Source of the DNA: Pseudooceanicola lipolyticus
GTDB lineage: Bacteria > Pseudomonadota > Alphaproteobacteria > Rhodobacterales > Rhodobacteraceae
NCBI RefSeq assembly: GCF_002786325.1
Contig: NZ_PGTB01000006.1
Location: 35,604 to 99,603, forward strand
Reading direction: 5' to 3'
DNA: 64,000 bases
Made by a program: the position numbers and the translations under genes. Under the pieces are notes generated by a model. The model worked only from the letters and a program-made list of their open reading frames with translations, searched no databases and was not told where the DNA came from. Shown piece by piece: positions 44,520 through 53,610 of this stretch (positions are counted from its first letter, which is position 1; each line of letters opens with the position of its first letter).

Positions 44520-46007
44520 TTACTCCGCTGCGGTTTTGATTTGGGCCAGCTCGCTTTCCAGCGAGTAGGTGTCGAGCATCCTGTCGACCAGGCCGGTGCA
44601 ACGGTCCCAGTCGAAGGTGCGGAAGGAATGTCCCTTGGTGACGAAGGTCGCCCCGGCATAGAACATTTCATATTGAGTGTGCCGCGAGGCGAATTCCGAG
44701 CCGACGGCATCCCAGGCCAGCTTGAAGAACTTCACCCGGCCTTCCGAGGTGGTTGTCGGCGATTGCTGTGTTTTGCCGATCAGCGTTGCGATCTCGGGGT
44801 TGGCGAAGTCCTCCACCGACGAGGGCAGCATGATCATGCCACCGCCTGCGAGGTCGCGCAGCGTGGTGATCACGGTCGCATAGAGCTGCTGTGTCAGCAC
44901 CTGCGCGGCATAGAGCGTGTGCCGGTCGGGAACGAAATAATCGCCCCGCATCTCGCCCTTGATCTCCATCGCGTGGACCAGCGAGTCGACCATGGCGCAT
45001 TGCGCCGCCAGCTGGCCCAGCGTTTCACGCACCTGGGGAAAGCCGACCACGCCATTGGTTTCGGCGGTCTTGCGGGCAATCCCCATGAGAAAGCGCATCT
45101 TGACCATCAGCCGCACCTGGGCCTGGTAGTTCTGGTAGACATGCGCCGGCGTCGCGTGGAACTGCTTGTTGCACATCTCGGTGTCCTGGTTGATGAACAC
45201 CCGGTCCCACGGCACCTTGACGTCGTCGAAATACAGCACCGCGTCATTTTCGTCGAAACGGCTGGCCAGCGGGTTGTCAAAGACGCTGGTGGCCGAGGCC
45301 TCGTAGGATTTGCGTGACAGGATCTTCAGCCCCTTCGCATTCATCGGAATGGCGAAGGAAATCGCATAGGGCTCTTCGCCTGCGCGCAACGGCTGAATGC
45401 AGGTCACGAAGACTTCGTTCGCCATGATCCCACCGGTCGCCAGCATCTTGGCGCCCCGGATCGTCAGGCCCTCGTCATCCTCGGCCACCACACCGGCGGT
45501 CAGGAACGGATCGGCTTGCTCATCCGCCGTCTTCGATCGATCGGCCTGCGGGTTGATGATGACGTAGGTAAGGTAAAGCTCGTTGTCCCGCGCATATTTG
45601 TAATAGTTCGACAGCGCGGTGGCACGGTCCGGGTCATGCGCTTCGAACGCGTCCAGCCCCATATACATACCGGAAATACACGAGGCGACGTGATCGGGCG
45701 CGCGGCCCAGAAAGCCGCCATGCAACTCGGTCCAGGCCTCCAGGGCCTTGCGGCGCTCGACCAGTTCGGCATGCGAAGTCGGCAATTGCCAGATCCGGTT
45801 GGCCCGTTCCCCGCCGGATCCGGGGATCTCGTAGGTCATCAGTTCGCGGTTTTCTTCCGCGGACTGGAAATCATAGATCCGTGCCATCGAATGCACCACG
45901 TTGGTAAAGGCCGGATGCGTGGTGACATCCTCCACTTCGGCACCGTCAATGAAGATCCGGCGCCCGTCGCGCAGGCTTTCCAGGTATTGCTGTCCGGTCT
46001 TGAGCAT
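44520..46007 (-). CDS. 4-hydroxyphenylacetate 3-hydroxylase family monooxygenase (HpaB-like, FADH2-dependent)
   Basis: A 495-residue acyl-CoA-dehydrogenase-fold monooxygenase that uses free FADH2 to hydroxylate a phenol or to attack a related substrate. Family features are SGMYMGLDAFEAHDPDRATA, LYLTYVIINPQADRSKTADE, GAKMLATGGIMANEVFVTCI, DDVKVPWDRVFINQDTEMCN and the C-terminal GGGMIMLPSSVEDFANPEIA. A separate flavin reductase gene lies 30 bp upstream in the same operon, as required for a two-component system. Members of this family act on 4-hydroxyphenylacetate, chlorophenols, pyrrole-2-carboxylate and 4-nitrophenol; which one applies is unknown. Confidence 0.93.
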   Translation of the reverse strand: MLKTGQQYLESLRDGRRIFIDGAEVEDVTTHPAFTNVVHSMARIYDFQSAEENRELMTYEIPGSGGERANRIWQLPTSHAELVERRKALEAWTELHGGFLGRAPDHVASCISGMYMGLDAFEAHDPDRATALSNYYKYARDNELYLTYVIINPQADRSKTADEQADPFLTAGVVAEDDEGLTIRGAKMLATGGIMANEVFVTCIQPLRAGEEPYAISFAIPMNAKGLKILSRKSYEASATSVFDNPLASRFDENDAVLYFDDVKVPWDRVFINQDTEMCNKQFHATPAHVYQNYQAQVRLMVKMRFLMGIARKTAETNGVVGFPQVRETLGQLAAQCAMVDSLVHAMEIKGEMRGDYFVPDRHTLYAAQVLTQQLYATVITTLRDLAGGGMIMLPSSVEDFANPEIATLIGKTQQSPTTTSEGRVKFFKLAWDAVGSEFASRHTQYEMFYAGATFVTKGHSFRTFDWDRCTGLVDRMLDTYSLESELAQIKTAAE

Positions 46008-46037
46008 CGGTCTCTCCCGTTCGGTCGTTCGTTTCGG

Positions 46038-46562
46038 TCAGTAGTGAATGGCCAGCGGCCATCCGGTATCGGCACGTTCGCGGGTTTCCAGCGCGGCATA
46101 GCGGCCGCGCGCAAAGACCAGCGGGTCGCGGTCGGGGTCGCTGGAATGGCGCTCAACCCGCGCGATGAACAGCATGTGGTCGCCGGTGTCCTCCACCCGC
46201 CAGGCCGCACATTCCAGAACGGCCGTGACCCCGGATAGGATCGGCGCCTGGTGCAGGCCCGCGGTATGGGTCACCCCGGCCCATTTATCGCCGGGCCGGG
46301 CAAAGCGGTTCGACAGCTCCTGTTGCGTCGCAGACAGGATATGCACCGCATAACCCGCGGCCTTTTCCCACTGAGGCAGGCTGCGCGCCCGCTTGTCGAT
46401 GGAAAACAGGATCAAAGGCGGCGTCAGCGACAGGGAATTGAACGAGGTCATCGTCATCCCCAGGTTTTCATCCCCGACAGCGCAGGTGATCAGGCAGACG
46501 CCGGTGGGGAATTGGCCGAGCGTGTTGCGCAGGGCTTTCTGTTCCGCGACGCTCTGGCTCAT
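46038..46562 (-). CDS. Flavin reductase family protein (HpaC-like)
   Basis: A 174-residue flavin reductase that would supply FADH2 to the HpaB-like monooxygenase from NAD(P)H. Flavin_Reduct features are ALRNTLGQFPTGVCLITCAV, GMTMTSFNSLSLTPPLILFS, AGYAVHILSATQQELSNRFA and ECAAWRVEDTGDHMLFIARV, followed by an Asp/Arg tail. Its start overlaps the marR stop (ATGA). Two-component partners in one operon are the usual arrangement. Confidence 0.93.
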   Translation of the reverse strand: MSQSVAEQKALRNTLGQFPTGVCLITCAVGDENLGMTMTSFNSLSLTPPLILFSIDKRARSLPQWEKAAGYAVHILSATQQELSNRFARPGDKWAGVTHTAGLHQAPILSGVTAVLECAAWRVEDTGDHMLFIARVERHSSDPDRDPLVFARGRYAALETRERADTGWPLAIHY

Positions 46563-47104
46563 TTTTCGGCCCCGCGGCTCTGCAGCAGGTAGTCGGACAA
46601 CAGCAGCGCCTTTTCCGCGCTATCGTTCAACTCGCGGGCCAGCGTTTCCAACATCCGGAAATTCTCGGCCGTTACCGGCTCGAACAGTTGGTCGTTGATC
46701 TCTTGCTGCTGCGGTGCCAGCGTTTTCAGCAATTCCTCGCCGCGATCGGTGACCGACAGAATGACCCGGCGCCCGTCCTCGGGGTTTGGCCACTTGTTCA
46801 GCACCCCCAGCTTGGCAAGCTTATTGGTCTCGGCCGTCACGAAGGCAGGCGAATGTGACAGGTGCGCCGCCACCGCATTGGCGCCGACACCGGCATCGCC
46901 CTGCAATTGTCGGACGGTGATCAGGATGGTGTATTGCGGTCCGCTCAATCCGATGAACGCCGCGAACTGGCCGCGGATCTGCTGCAGCCGGGCCGAGAAG
47001 GCCAGAAGATTGTGCAGCATGGTGCGGAAGGCAGCATCGCTTCCATCCTGCAACAGGTCCTCCCGGCTTACGGTCAGGCGCGTGTTGATCGAATCGTCGG
47101 TCAT
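46559..47104 (-). CDS. MarR-family transcriptional regulator
   Basis: A 181-residue winged-helix regulator with an 8-10 residue longer N-terminus than most. Core motifs are IGLSGPQYTILITVRQLQGD, AVAAHLSHSPAFVTAETNKL and the wing WPNPEDGRRVILSVTDRGEE. The ATG at 47104 has GAGGAG six bases before it; a GTG two codons earlier is possible. It heads the operon with flavin reductase, monooxygenase, cupin and amidase and presumably regulates it from the palindrome ACTTAATTAAGT (47140-47151), with the aromatic substrate as inducer, as is common for MarR proteins. Confidence 0.9.
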   Translation of the reverse strand: MTDDSINTRLTVSREDLLQDGSDAAFRTMLHNLLAFSARLQQIRGQFAAFIGLSGPQYTILITVRQLQGDAGVGANAVAAHLSHSPAFVTAETNKLAKLGVLNKWPNPEDGRRVILSVTDRGEELLKTLAPQQQEINDQLFEPVTAENFRMLETLARELNDSAEKALLLSDYLLQSRGAEK

Positions 47105-47139
47105 CTTCACTCCTCGGCGTTGAGGATGATAGTGAAGTA

Positions 47140-47151
47140 ACTTAATTAAGT
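47140..47151. promoter_or_regulatory. Candidate MarR operator
   Basis: ACTTAATTAAGT is a perfect 12-bp palindrome 36 bp upstream of the marR start, an AT-rich site of the kind bound by MarR homodimers. It would allow autoregulation of the monooxygenase operon. Confidence 0.6.
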
Positions 47152-47165
47152 CGTCAATGATATAT

Positions 47166-47181
47166 TACAGAAATTTCACAG
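47166..47181. promoter_or_regulatory. Candidate GntR operator, weak copy
   Basis: TACAGAAATTTCACAG matches TTGTGAAATTTCACAA at 12 of 16 positions; the right half is nearly perfect and the left is degraded. It lies upstream of the marR operon, beside a TGATATATTA motif (47158-47167). Confidence 0.4.
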
Positions 47182-47214
47182 CGGCAGTTTCGCTACCCGA
47201 ATTACCCGATCCCG

Positions 47215-47242
47215 CCCGTCGGGATTGCGAATCCGCAACGGG
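47215..47242. terminator. Nested hairpin downstream of the CoA-transferase operon
   Basis: CCCGT and ACGGG enclose a second perfect pair, GGATT and AATCC around GCG. It lies 80 bp past the CoA-transferase stop and upstream of the marR promoter, so it could end the long minus-strand operon. There is no U-tract. Confidence 0.4.
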
Positions 47243-47323
47243 CCCGCTTCCGAACCAGAAGCAGGCCGTATGAAAATGGTGGAAAACGGCGGTGCAGCGC
47301 CCCCTAAGAGGGGCTGACGGCCA

Positions 47324-48475
47324 TCAGGCGCGGCTTAAGTCACCGTCAAGCTCCTGCAGAACTTCTTCGGTATGCTCACCCAAAAGTGGCGGAGCGACCT
47401 GGGGCTGGCTGTCGCGGTTGCCATCGATCCAAACCGGGTTGCGCACCGCTCGCACAGTGCCCTCGGCGGGGTGTTCGAGATCCATGAACGAACTCAGATG
47501 TTGCACCTGAGGGTCGTCGAACACTTCTTCTACCCTGTTCACCGTGGCAAACGGCACGTCTGCTTCGGCCAGTTTTTCCTGCCAGTGGCTCAGCGGGTGT
47601 TCGGCAAAGGTTGGGGCGGCTTCCCGGCTCAGGTCGAAATAGTTCTCGATCCGCCCGGCACGCTCTGCAAACCGCGCGTCAGCGGCCAGGTCTTGCCGTC
47701 CGGTCGCGACCAAAAAACCCTGCCAGAACTTCTCTTGCGATGACATGTGCACATTGACAAGCCGCCCGTCCGCACAACGGAAAACGTAAGACTGTGACGT
47801 GCGCACCCTGAGGTAGGGATCCGACTGCAAACCCATCTGGGTGAAATAGCCGAAGGGATCGGGCATGAAGGCCATCGTCGCCTCCAGCATGTTGACCTCG
47901 ACCCGCCGCGCCGGGCCGCCGCGTTCGCGTTCCAGCAGCGCGGACAGAATCCCGTAGCCGGCATAGATGCCGGTGACATTGTCGGAAATCGTGGGCCCCG
48001 TCAGCGCCGGCGCCTCGGGTTCGACAAACAGGCTGGACATGCCGCTGATCGCCTGGGCCACCGCATCATAAGCCGGGCGCTGCGCATAGGGGCCGCCGGT
48101 GCCGAAACCGCTGATCGAACACCGCACCAGGCCGGGATTCAGTGACAGCAACCTGTCGTCGGAAAAACCGAGCCGATCCAGAACCCCCGGCCGAAAGTTG
48201 TCAAGCAGCACGTCTGCCCGTTCGATCAACCGCGTCAGCGCGGCTTTGCCGTTGTCCGATTGCAGATCCAGCGCAACGCTGCGCTTGTTGCGGTTGTAGG
48301 AACAGAAATGCGGGCTGTAGGCGCCCCCGCGAAAGCTGCGGAACGGGTCGCCACCATCGGGACGTTCGACCTTGATGACATCGGCGCCCATATCCGCCAG
48401 CAACATGCCTGCCAGCGGCGCGGTGATCATTGTCGAAAGTTCGACGACACGAAATCCTGAAAGCGGCGCAGTCAT
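47324..48475 (-). CDS. CoA-transferase family III protein (CaiB/BaiF)
   Basis: A 383-residue class III CoA-transferase. Motifs: VVELSTMITAPLAGMLLADM, GADVIKVERPDGGDPFRSF, YNRNKRSVALDLQSDNGKAA, VLLDNFRPGVLDRLGFS and TGPTISDNVTGIYAGYGI, the last with the Asp that forms the acyl anhydride in formyl-CoA transferase. The ATG at 48475 has GGAG about ten bases upstream. It is the last gene of a seven-gene operon that starts with the hydratase/lyase homologue at 54450. It would activate the imported acid by CoA exchange before the dehydrogenase and hydratase steps. No adenylating CoA ligase is in the island, so the CoA transfer has to do this job. Confidence 0.91.
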   Translation of the reverse strand: MTAPLSGFRVVELSTMITAPLAGMLLADMGADVIKVERPDGGDPFRSFRGGAYSPHFCSYNRNKRSVALDLQSDNGKAALTRLIERADVLLDNFRPGVLDRLGFSDDRLLSLNPGLVRCSISGFGTGGPYAQRPAYDAVAQAISGMSSLFVEPEAPALTGPTISDNVTGIYAGYGILSALLERERGGPARRVEVNMLEATMAFMPDPFGYFTQMGLQSDPYLRVRTSQSYVFRCADGRLVNVHMSSQEKFWQGFLVATGRQDLAADARFAERAGRIENYFDLSREAAPTFAEHPLSHWQEKLAEADVPFATVNRVEEVFDDPQVQHLSSFMDLEHPAEGTVRAVRNPVWIDGNRDSQPQVAPPLLGEHTEEVLQELDGDLSRA

Positions 48476-48513
48476 CGGCGTGGGGTCTCCTTGTCTGGGA
48501 AGGTCGGGCGGGC

Positions 48514-49302
48514 TCACAGGCCAGCGGTCAGAAGATCGACCAGGACGTCTCGCGCCTCGTAGGTCGGGAAATGGCCGATACCGGGCAGGATGATCGGACT
48601 GACCCCAAGCCGTTCGGCCACGGATTGAACCGCGTCTGGCGGGGCAACCGGGTCGAGGTCGCCGCCGATCACCTGTACTGGCAGGACACCCGGCACAAGC
48701 AGCCGCAGAAGGTCCGCAGCGCACAGCATATGCCAAGCCTGAAGATAGGACTCCGCCGGGATCTCGGCCATCGTCGCGATGATCTGTCGCAAATCCTGAT
48801 CTTCGGCGGTCGGGCCGACGATGGATTCCGTGCGCGCCTCGGCAAACTGCTGCATGCCCCCTGACCTGATTTCATCGGCCCGCGCCGCTTGCGTGGCGGC
48901 CCTGGCGGCCTCGGGCAAGTTACCGGCGCCAACCACGGGACAGATCAGGTCCAGGCGCGAGACAAGCTCCCGACAGCTTCCGGCCAAGGCGGCGACCACG
49001 ACGGCGCCCAGCGAATGGCCCACCACCCGTGCCGGGCCAATGCCGCGCCGGCGCAGAAAATCCGCCAGCCGGTCGGCATAGTCTTCCGCTTCGGGGCGCG
49101 GTGACGTCAGGGCGCGGGCGCCGTTATAGCCGGGAAAGCTCCACGCCAGGACGTGATAGCGTTGCGCCAGCGCCTCCAGCACCGGGCTCCAATTGTCGGT
49201 GGTGCCACCAATGCCGTGAACCAGGACCAGCGGCGCGCCGCTGCCCGCCTCAACCCAGCTGTGCCCCGCTTCGGTCTGCAAGTCGTAAGTGATGGTTGTC
49301 AT
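48514..49302 (-). CDS. Alpha/beta-fold hydrolase
   Basis: A 262-residue hydrolase. The oxyanion region is LVLVHGIGGTTDNWSPVLEA, the nucleophile elbow ARVVGHSLGAVVVAALAG (Ser in GHSLGA), the acid VQVIGGDLDPVAPPDAVQSV and the His PGIGHFPTYEARDVL, so the triad is complete. Similar to 3-oxoadipate enol-lactonase and C-C bond hydrolases. It lies 38 bp before the CoA-transferase gene and 9 bp after the TctA gene. Possible roles are ester or lactone hydrolysis, thioester hydrolysis, or cleavage of a ring-opened product. Confidence 0.88.
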   Translation of the reverse strand: MTTITYDLQTEAGHSWVEAGSGAPLVLVHGIGGTTDNWSPVLEALAQRYHVLAWSFPGYNGARALTSPRPEAEDYADRLADFLRRRGIGPARVVGHSLGAVVVAALAGSCRELVSRLDLICPVVGAGNLPEAARAATQAARADEIRSGGMQQFAEARTESIVGPTAEDQDLRQIIATMAEIPAESYLQAWHMLCAADLLRLLVPGVLPVQVIGGDLDPVAPPDAVQSVAERLGVSPIILPGIGHFPTYEARDVLVDLLTAGL

Positions 49303-49311
49303 GTTCGCGTC

Positions 49312-51270
49312 CTACAGCCACCAGGATGGGTACCAGGCCACATGGATGACCTGATCGAAGATGCCCCAAAGAAGCAGCGTCACCCCGCCGGCATAGACAC
49401 ATGCCAGAACGGGTTTGGCACGGGCCTTCAGCAACAGGAAGGCCAGCGTGAAAACCGGCAGCGCGAACATCTGCCCGAAGGCCACCGTCAGCAGAACGAT
49501 CCCGCCCAGCCACAAGGAAAATTCAACCAGAACACCCAGCGGGAAAGGGTCGGACCGATGGTCGCTGAACCGGCGGCGCCAGTCGGTCGTTCCGGCCAGG
49601 ACCGCGCAGATCAATCCGGGTACCGCCATCGCAACCGGGAAGGCGGCCAGCGCCGCCGGCCAGCCCCGCGCCTCCCAGAGGGCAAAGGCGAAACCGGCGG
49701 CGGCAACCACCGCGAACACCACGCCGAACCGGGCGGATCCGGCCTGTTCGGCCGGTGTAATCTGCCGGTCTTCCGGCTGCGGCCCGGCCTTGGCGCGGGC
49801 CTTCTGCTGCAGGGTCTTGCGGACGGACATCACGATGGTCAGAACCGCGACCGCCAGCAGAATCAGCACAATCGGCCGGCCCAGCCAGGCAATGCCGTAG
49901 GATTGGCGTGAGATATGCAGCGCGTTTTCGAGGATCGGGGCGATGATGAAGCCCAGGATCAGCGGCGGGCGCGGCCAGGCGGCCCGTTTCATCGCGATGC
50001 CAAGCGCGCCGGCGGCGAACAGGGCTATCCAATCCCCCAGTTGAAAGGTGCTCATCCACGCCCCCATCAGGGTAAAGACGGTGACCGCAGGCACCAGCAA
50101 AAGCGCAGGAATGAAAATCAGGCGGGCAACATATTTTGACAGGACGAAAAGCAGGCCCGCCGCCACGACATTGGCAATGACCAGGGTCCAGATCAGGCTG
50201 AAGGTCAGCGACAGGTTGGTGCTGAGCATCGAGGGTCCGGGCGCGACCCCCTGGATCAGGAAGCCCCCCAGCAACAGCGCCATCGGCGGGCTACCGGGGA
50301 TACCGAAGGCGATTGTGGGCACCAGGCCCCCGCCTTTTACCGCATTGTTGGCCGCTTCGGGGGCGATCACGCCCCGAATGTCGCCATTGCCAAATTGCGG
50401 GTCCTTGCGGGTGGATTGCACCGCGTGGCCATAGGCGATCCAATCCGCGATTCCGGCGCCGAGGCCCGGCAACATGCCGATATAGACCCCGAGAATGGAA
50501 CAGCGCAGCGTCAGCCACCAGTTCCGCACCGCGTCGCGCACACCTTTCATCAGCCCGCTGCCCTGCCCCGGCGCCGCCGAAACCGACGCGATGCCACCAT
50601 TGCCCTTCATCAGGTCCAACAGTTCCGGGATGGCAAACAGCCCCAGCACGACGGGCATCAGCGGAAGACCGTCGATCAGGTAAAGCACGTCGAACCAATA
50701 GCGCGGAATCGCAACTTGCTGGCCATAGCCGACACAGGCGATCAGCGTGCCCAGAACAGCGGCGGCAATCCCCTTGGTGATCGATCCGCCACTGAGCGAC
50801 CCGACCATGGTCAGGCCAACCACGCCCAGCATGAAGAACTCCGGGGATGAGAACGCCATGATGATCGGCTGCAGCATGGGGATCGACACGATCACTGCAA
50901 TCGCGCCGATTACGCCGCCGACCGCCGACACGGTAAAGGCCGCCCCAAAGGCGCGTTCGGCCTCGCCGCGCTTGGCCATTGGGTGGCCATCCAGCACCGT
51001 GGCCTGCGACGCGGCGGTTCCGGGTATTCCCAGTAGAACCGAGGATAACGTGTCAGCGGTCGAGGTGACCGCATACATGCCCAGCAGGAAACACAGCGCC
51101 GGCACCGTTTCCATCGTGAAGGTGAAGGGCAGCAGGATCGCCATGCCGTTCAGGCCGGACAGGCCTGGGATCACGCCAAAGACGATGCCGATCAGGATCC
51201 CCAGAAACAGGAAACCTATCGCAGGCCAAACAAGCAGTTGTGCCGCACCCGCCAGGGCCTGCTCGAGCAT
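49312..51270 (-). CDS. tctA: Tripartite tricarboxylate transporter permease, TctA fused to a TctB-like domain
   Basis: A 652-residue membrane protein. Residues 1-500 are TctA: GIVFGVIPGLSGLNGMAILL, LLGIPGTAASQATVLDGHPM, SLSGGSITKGIAAAVLGTLI and TIAFGIPGSPPMALLLGGFL. About 150 further residues (after AKAGPQPEDRQI) hold four hydrophobic segments like the small subunit TctB, and no separate tctB is present, so the two are fused. It works with the TctC binding protein encoded just upstream. The imported ligand is an organic acid, probably the one passed to the CoA-transferase. Confidence 0.92.
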   Translation of the reverse strand: MLEQALAGAAQLLVWPAIGFLFLGILIGIVFGVIPGLSGLNGMAILLPFTFTMETVPALCFLLGMYAVTSTADTLSSVLLGIPGTAASQATVLDGHPMAKRGEAERAFGAAFTVSAVGGVIGAIAVIVSIPMLQPIIMAFSSPEFFMLGVVGLTMVGSLSGGSITKGIAAAVLGTLIACVGYGQQVAIPRYWFDVLYLIDGLPLMPVVLGLFAIPELLDLMKGNGGIASVSAAPGQGSGLMKGVRDAVRNWWLTLRCSILGVYIGMLPGLGAGIADWIAYGHAVQSTRKDPQFGNGDIRGVIAPEAANNAVKGGGLVPTIAFGIPGSPPMALLLGGFLIQGVAPGPSMLSTNLSLTFSLIWTLVIANVVAAGLLFVLSKYVARLIFIPALLLVPAVTVFTLMGAWMSTFQLGDWIALFAAGALGIAMKRAAWPRPPLILGFIIAPILENALHISRQSYGIAWLGRPIVLILLAVAVLTIVMSVRKTLQQKARAKAGPQPEDRQITPAEQAGSARFGVVFAVVAAAGFAFALWEARGWPAALAAFPVAMAVPGLICAVLAGTTDWRRRFSDHRSDPFPLGVLVEFSLWLGGIVLLTVAFGQMFALPVFTLAFLLLKARAKPVLACVYAGGVTLLLWGIFDQVIHVAWYPSWWL

Positions 51271-51332
51271 GGTTAATCTCCTGATTCAGCCGGGGGGACG
51301 GGCGCGGCACCGCGGGTGCCGCGCCGTGCTGC

Positions 51333-52406
51333 TTACTGGTTTACGTAAGCTTTGAAGTTCTCGACGAATTCCGGAGACAGGTCACCCAGTTCGTTGATGA
51401 TCTCTTGGCCGGTATCGCCAACGGTCATGCGCGGCTCGATTCCCACGGTCTTGGCATAGTCCGCGATGAAGTCGGGATCCTCGGACAGGGCCTGAAACGC
51501 CGCGCGCATGATCTCAACCGCGTCATCGGGCGAATTCGGCGGCATGAACACCGAGCGGTACATCGCTTCCATGATGTTGTTGATCAGGCGCAGCGCTTCC
51601 CAGTTCTCGCCCGAGGGCATCGCGTCCGCGCCATGTTTGGCACGGTAGAGGTCCAGGAAGGTCACGGTGTTATACTGGTCCAACAGCGGGTCGGGATGGA
51701 ACGCGCCGTCTTTTTCCACGTCGAAGTGGAACAGCGGGGTTGCCAGACCGGGTTCGATCAGCATCGGAATAATCGCCGAGGAATAGCTGGTCAGCGACCC
51801 GTTCGACAGTTGCACCTCGTCCTGCAACACCGCGGTCGCAACATCCTTGAGGCCCTTATATCCGCTCACCAGGTTGAAGGGCACCTCCAGGATGTCCAGC
51901 GCCAGCCGCGTGCGGACCGTCTGGTGAATCGTCGGCGAGAGGGACCCGGCCTTGAATCCGCTGGTCTTCAGCAGATCTTCGGGCGTTTCGACACCGGGCT
52001 CCACATCCTTGCGCATGTAGAAGATCGTCGGCTGCGAGATGCCGGCGACAAAGTCGAAATCGTTGTATTTGATCATCAGCCCGGGCGCGTCGATGATCTG
52101 GTCGATCGGGTTCCAGGTAAAAAACCCAACCGTCATGCCGTCTGCCTTGGCCGAAGTACCCAGATAGTTCGAGCCGATATTGCCGCCGCCCCCGGGCATG
52201 TTCTGCACGATAATGTCGGGATTGCCGGGAATATGTTTGCCCAGGTGGTTGGCGATCAGGCGGCCTTCGACATCGGTGGAACCACCGGCACCGTAATTGA
52301 TCAGCAGCGTGACCTGTTCGCCCTCATAGCTGGTCTGGGCGAGGGCCGGGCCGAACCCGGCAACCATCAGCGCCGCGCCCGCTGCAAGTGTCTTCACAAG
52401 TTTCAT
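51333..52406 (-). CDS. tctC: Tripartite tricarboxylate transporter substrate-binding protein (TctC/Bug family)
   Basis: A 357-residue periplasmic protein with a signal peptide (MKLVKTLAAGAALMVAGFGP, cleavage after ALAQ). TctC features: LLINYGAGGSTDVEGRLIAN, IIVQNMPGGGGNIGSNYLGT and the late AFQALSEDPDFIADY. The first residues of the mature chain form the carboxylate loops of Bug proteins. It lies between the acyl-CoA dehydrogenase gene and tctA in the long minus operon, an unusual position, which suggests that transporter and enzymes act on the same compound. Confidence 0.92.
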   Translation of the reverse strand: MKLVKTLAAGAALMVAGFGPALAQTSYEGEQVTLLINYGAGGSTDVEGRLIANHLGKHIPGNPDIIVQNMPGGGGNIGSNYLGTSAKADGMTVGFFTWNPIDQIIDAPGLMIKYNDFDFVAGISQPTIFYMRKDVEPGVETPEDLLKTSGFKAGSLSPTIHQTVRTRLALDILEVPFNLVSGYKGLKDVATAVLQDEVQLSNGSLTSYSSAIIPMLIEPGLATPLFHFDVEKDGAFHPDPLLDQYNTVTFLDLYRAKHGADAMPSGENWEALRLINNIMEAMYRSVFMPPNSPDDAVEIMRAAFQALSEDPDFIADYAKTVGIEPRMTVGDTGQEIINELGDLSPEFVENFKAYVNQ

Positions 52407-52442
52407 GTTACATCCTCTGTTGGGGGGTGGTTTTTTTGGTTG

Positions 52443-53600
52443 CTATTGCGCGTAGTCCTGCAGGACTTTCTGTGCGAGAGAACCGCGCAGGATCTCTTCG
52501 GGGCCTTCGGTGATCATCATCGAGCGCTGATCGCGCCAGAATTTCTCGATCGGCAGGTCGATGGTCAGACCGGAGCCGCCATGGATCTGCATGCAACGGT
52601 CCATGGCCTCAAAGGCCATGCGGTCGCCCTGCATCTTGACGATATAGGCGTCGTGGCGAACGTCCTCGCCAAGGTCGTATCGCATGGCGGTGTCATAGAC
52701 CATCAGCCGCAGGGCCTTGAGATCAAGGTAGGAATCCACCAGTTTCCACTGCACCGCCTGGCGCTCTGACAGCGGTTTGCCAAAGGTCTTGCGCCCGGTC
52801 GCCTGCGCCACCGCCATTTCCAGGCTACGCTCGATCACGCCGATGGCGCGGGCACCGTGGCGGATCCGTCCCTGGTTGATCCAGTCCTGCGCCAACGCGA
52901 AGCCGCGCCCTTCCTGGCCGATCAAATTGGCGGCAGGGACACGGACATTTTCGAATGACAATTCGCAGGGGCGGTCGCCCATCATGGTCTGCTGTTCGCG
53001 GGTGATCTTTAGCCCCGGCGTGTCCATATCCACGAGGAAAGAAGATATTCCCCCCTTCCGCCCCTTCACCGGGTCGGTCACGGCCATCACCTGCGCGAAA
53101 TCCGCAGTTTGCGCCCCGGTGATAAAGATCTTGTACCCGTTGATGACATAGGCGTCGCCATCGCGGATCGCGGTGGTGCGGATGTTGCCCGGATCGCCAC
53201 CGGCATCGGGTTCTGACAGCGCAAAACAGGTGGTTTTCTCGCCCCTCATCACCGGGAACAGGTAGTCCTTCTGCTGCTCAGGCGTCAGGTTGAACAGGAT
53301 CGGAGAAACTTCAGGCCCGAAAATACTCTGCTTGCGGGGTGGGCAGGCGATCGTGCGGCCCATCTCTTCCCACAGCAGAACGCGGGCGATCAGGCCAAGG
53401 CCCAGACCGCCCTGATCCTCGCTCAGTTCCACGAACCAATAGCCCAGTTCCTTGGTCATGGCCTCGAAACGGGCGCGGTACTCCGGCTTCATGTCAAAAC
53501 CGTCAGTCGCCTCGCGCTCGACCGGGATGATCTCGGTGTCGACAAAGCGGCGGATCTGCGCCTTCAGCATTTTCAGATCGTCGGAGAGTTCCAGAGTCAT
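52443..53600 (-). CDS. Acyl-CoA dehydrogenase
   Basis: A 385-residue FAD enzyme that introduces a 2,3-double bond into an acyl-CoA. Motifs: ELSEDQGGLGLGLIARVLLW, CFALSEPDAGGDPGNIRTTA, YVINGYKIFITGAQTADFAQ, QIHGGSGLTIDLPIEKFWRD and the C-terminal MMITEGPEEILRG, whose Glu aligns with the catalytic base of medium-chain dehydrogenase. The ATG at 53600 starts at MTLELSDDLKMLKAQI; a longer frame overlaps the upstream gene. It lies ten bases after the hydratase/lyase gene, so the pair would convert a saturated side chain to its 3-hydroxy or cleaved product. Confidence 0.92.
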   Translation of the reverse strand: MTLELSDDLKMLKAQIRRFVDTEIIPVEREATDGFDMKPEYRARFEAMTKELGYWFVELSEDQGGLGLGLIARVLLWEEMGRTIACPPRKQSIFGPEVSPILFNLTPEQQKDYLFPVMRGEKTTCFALSEPDAGGDPGNIRTTAIRDGDAYVINGYKIFITGAQTADFAQVMAVTDPVKGRKGGISSFLVDMDTPGLKITREQQTMMGDRPCELSFENVRVPAANLIGQEGRGFALAQDWINQGRIRHGARAIGVIERSLEMAVAQATGRKTFGKPLSERQAVQWKLVDSYLDLKALRLMVYDTAMRYDLGEDVRHDAYIVKMQGDRMAFEAMDRCMQIHGGSGLTIDLPIEKFWRDQRSMMITEGPEEILRGSLAQKVLQDYAQ

Positions 53601-53610
53601 GTGCCGTTCC

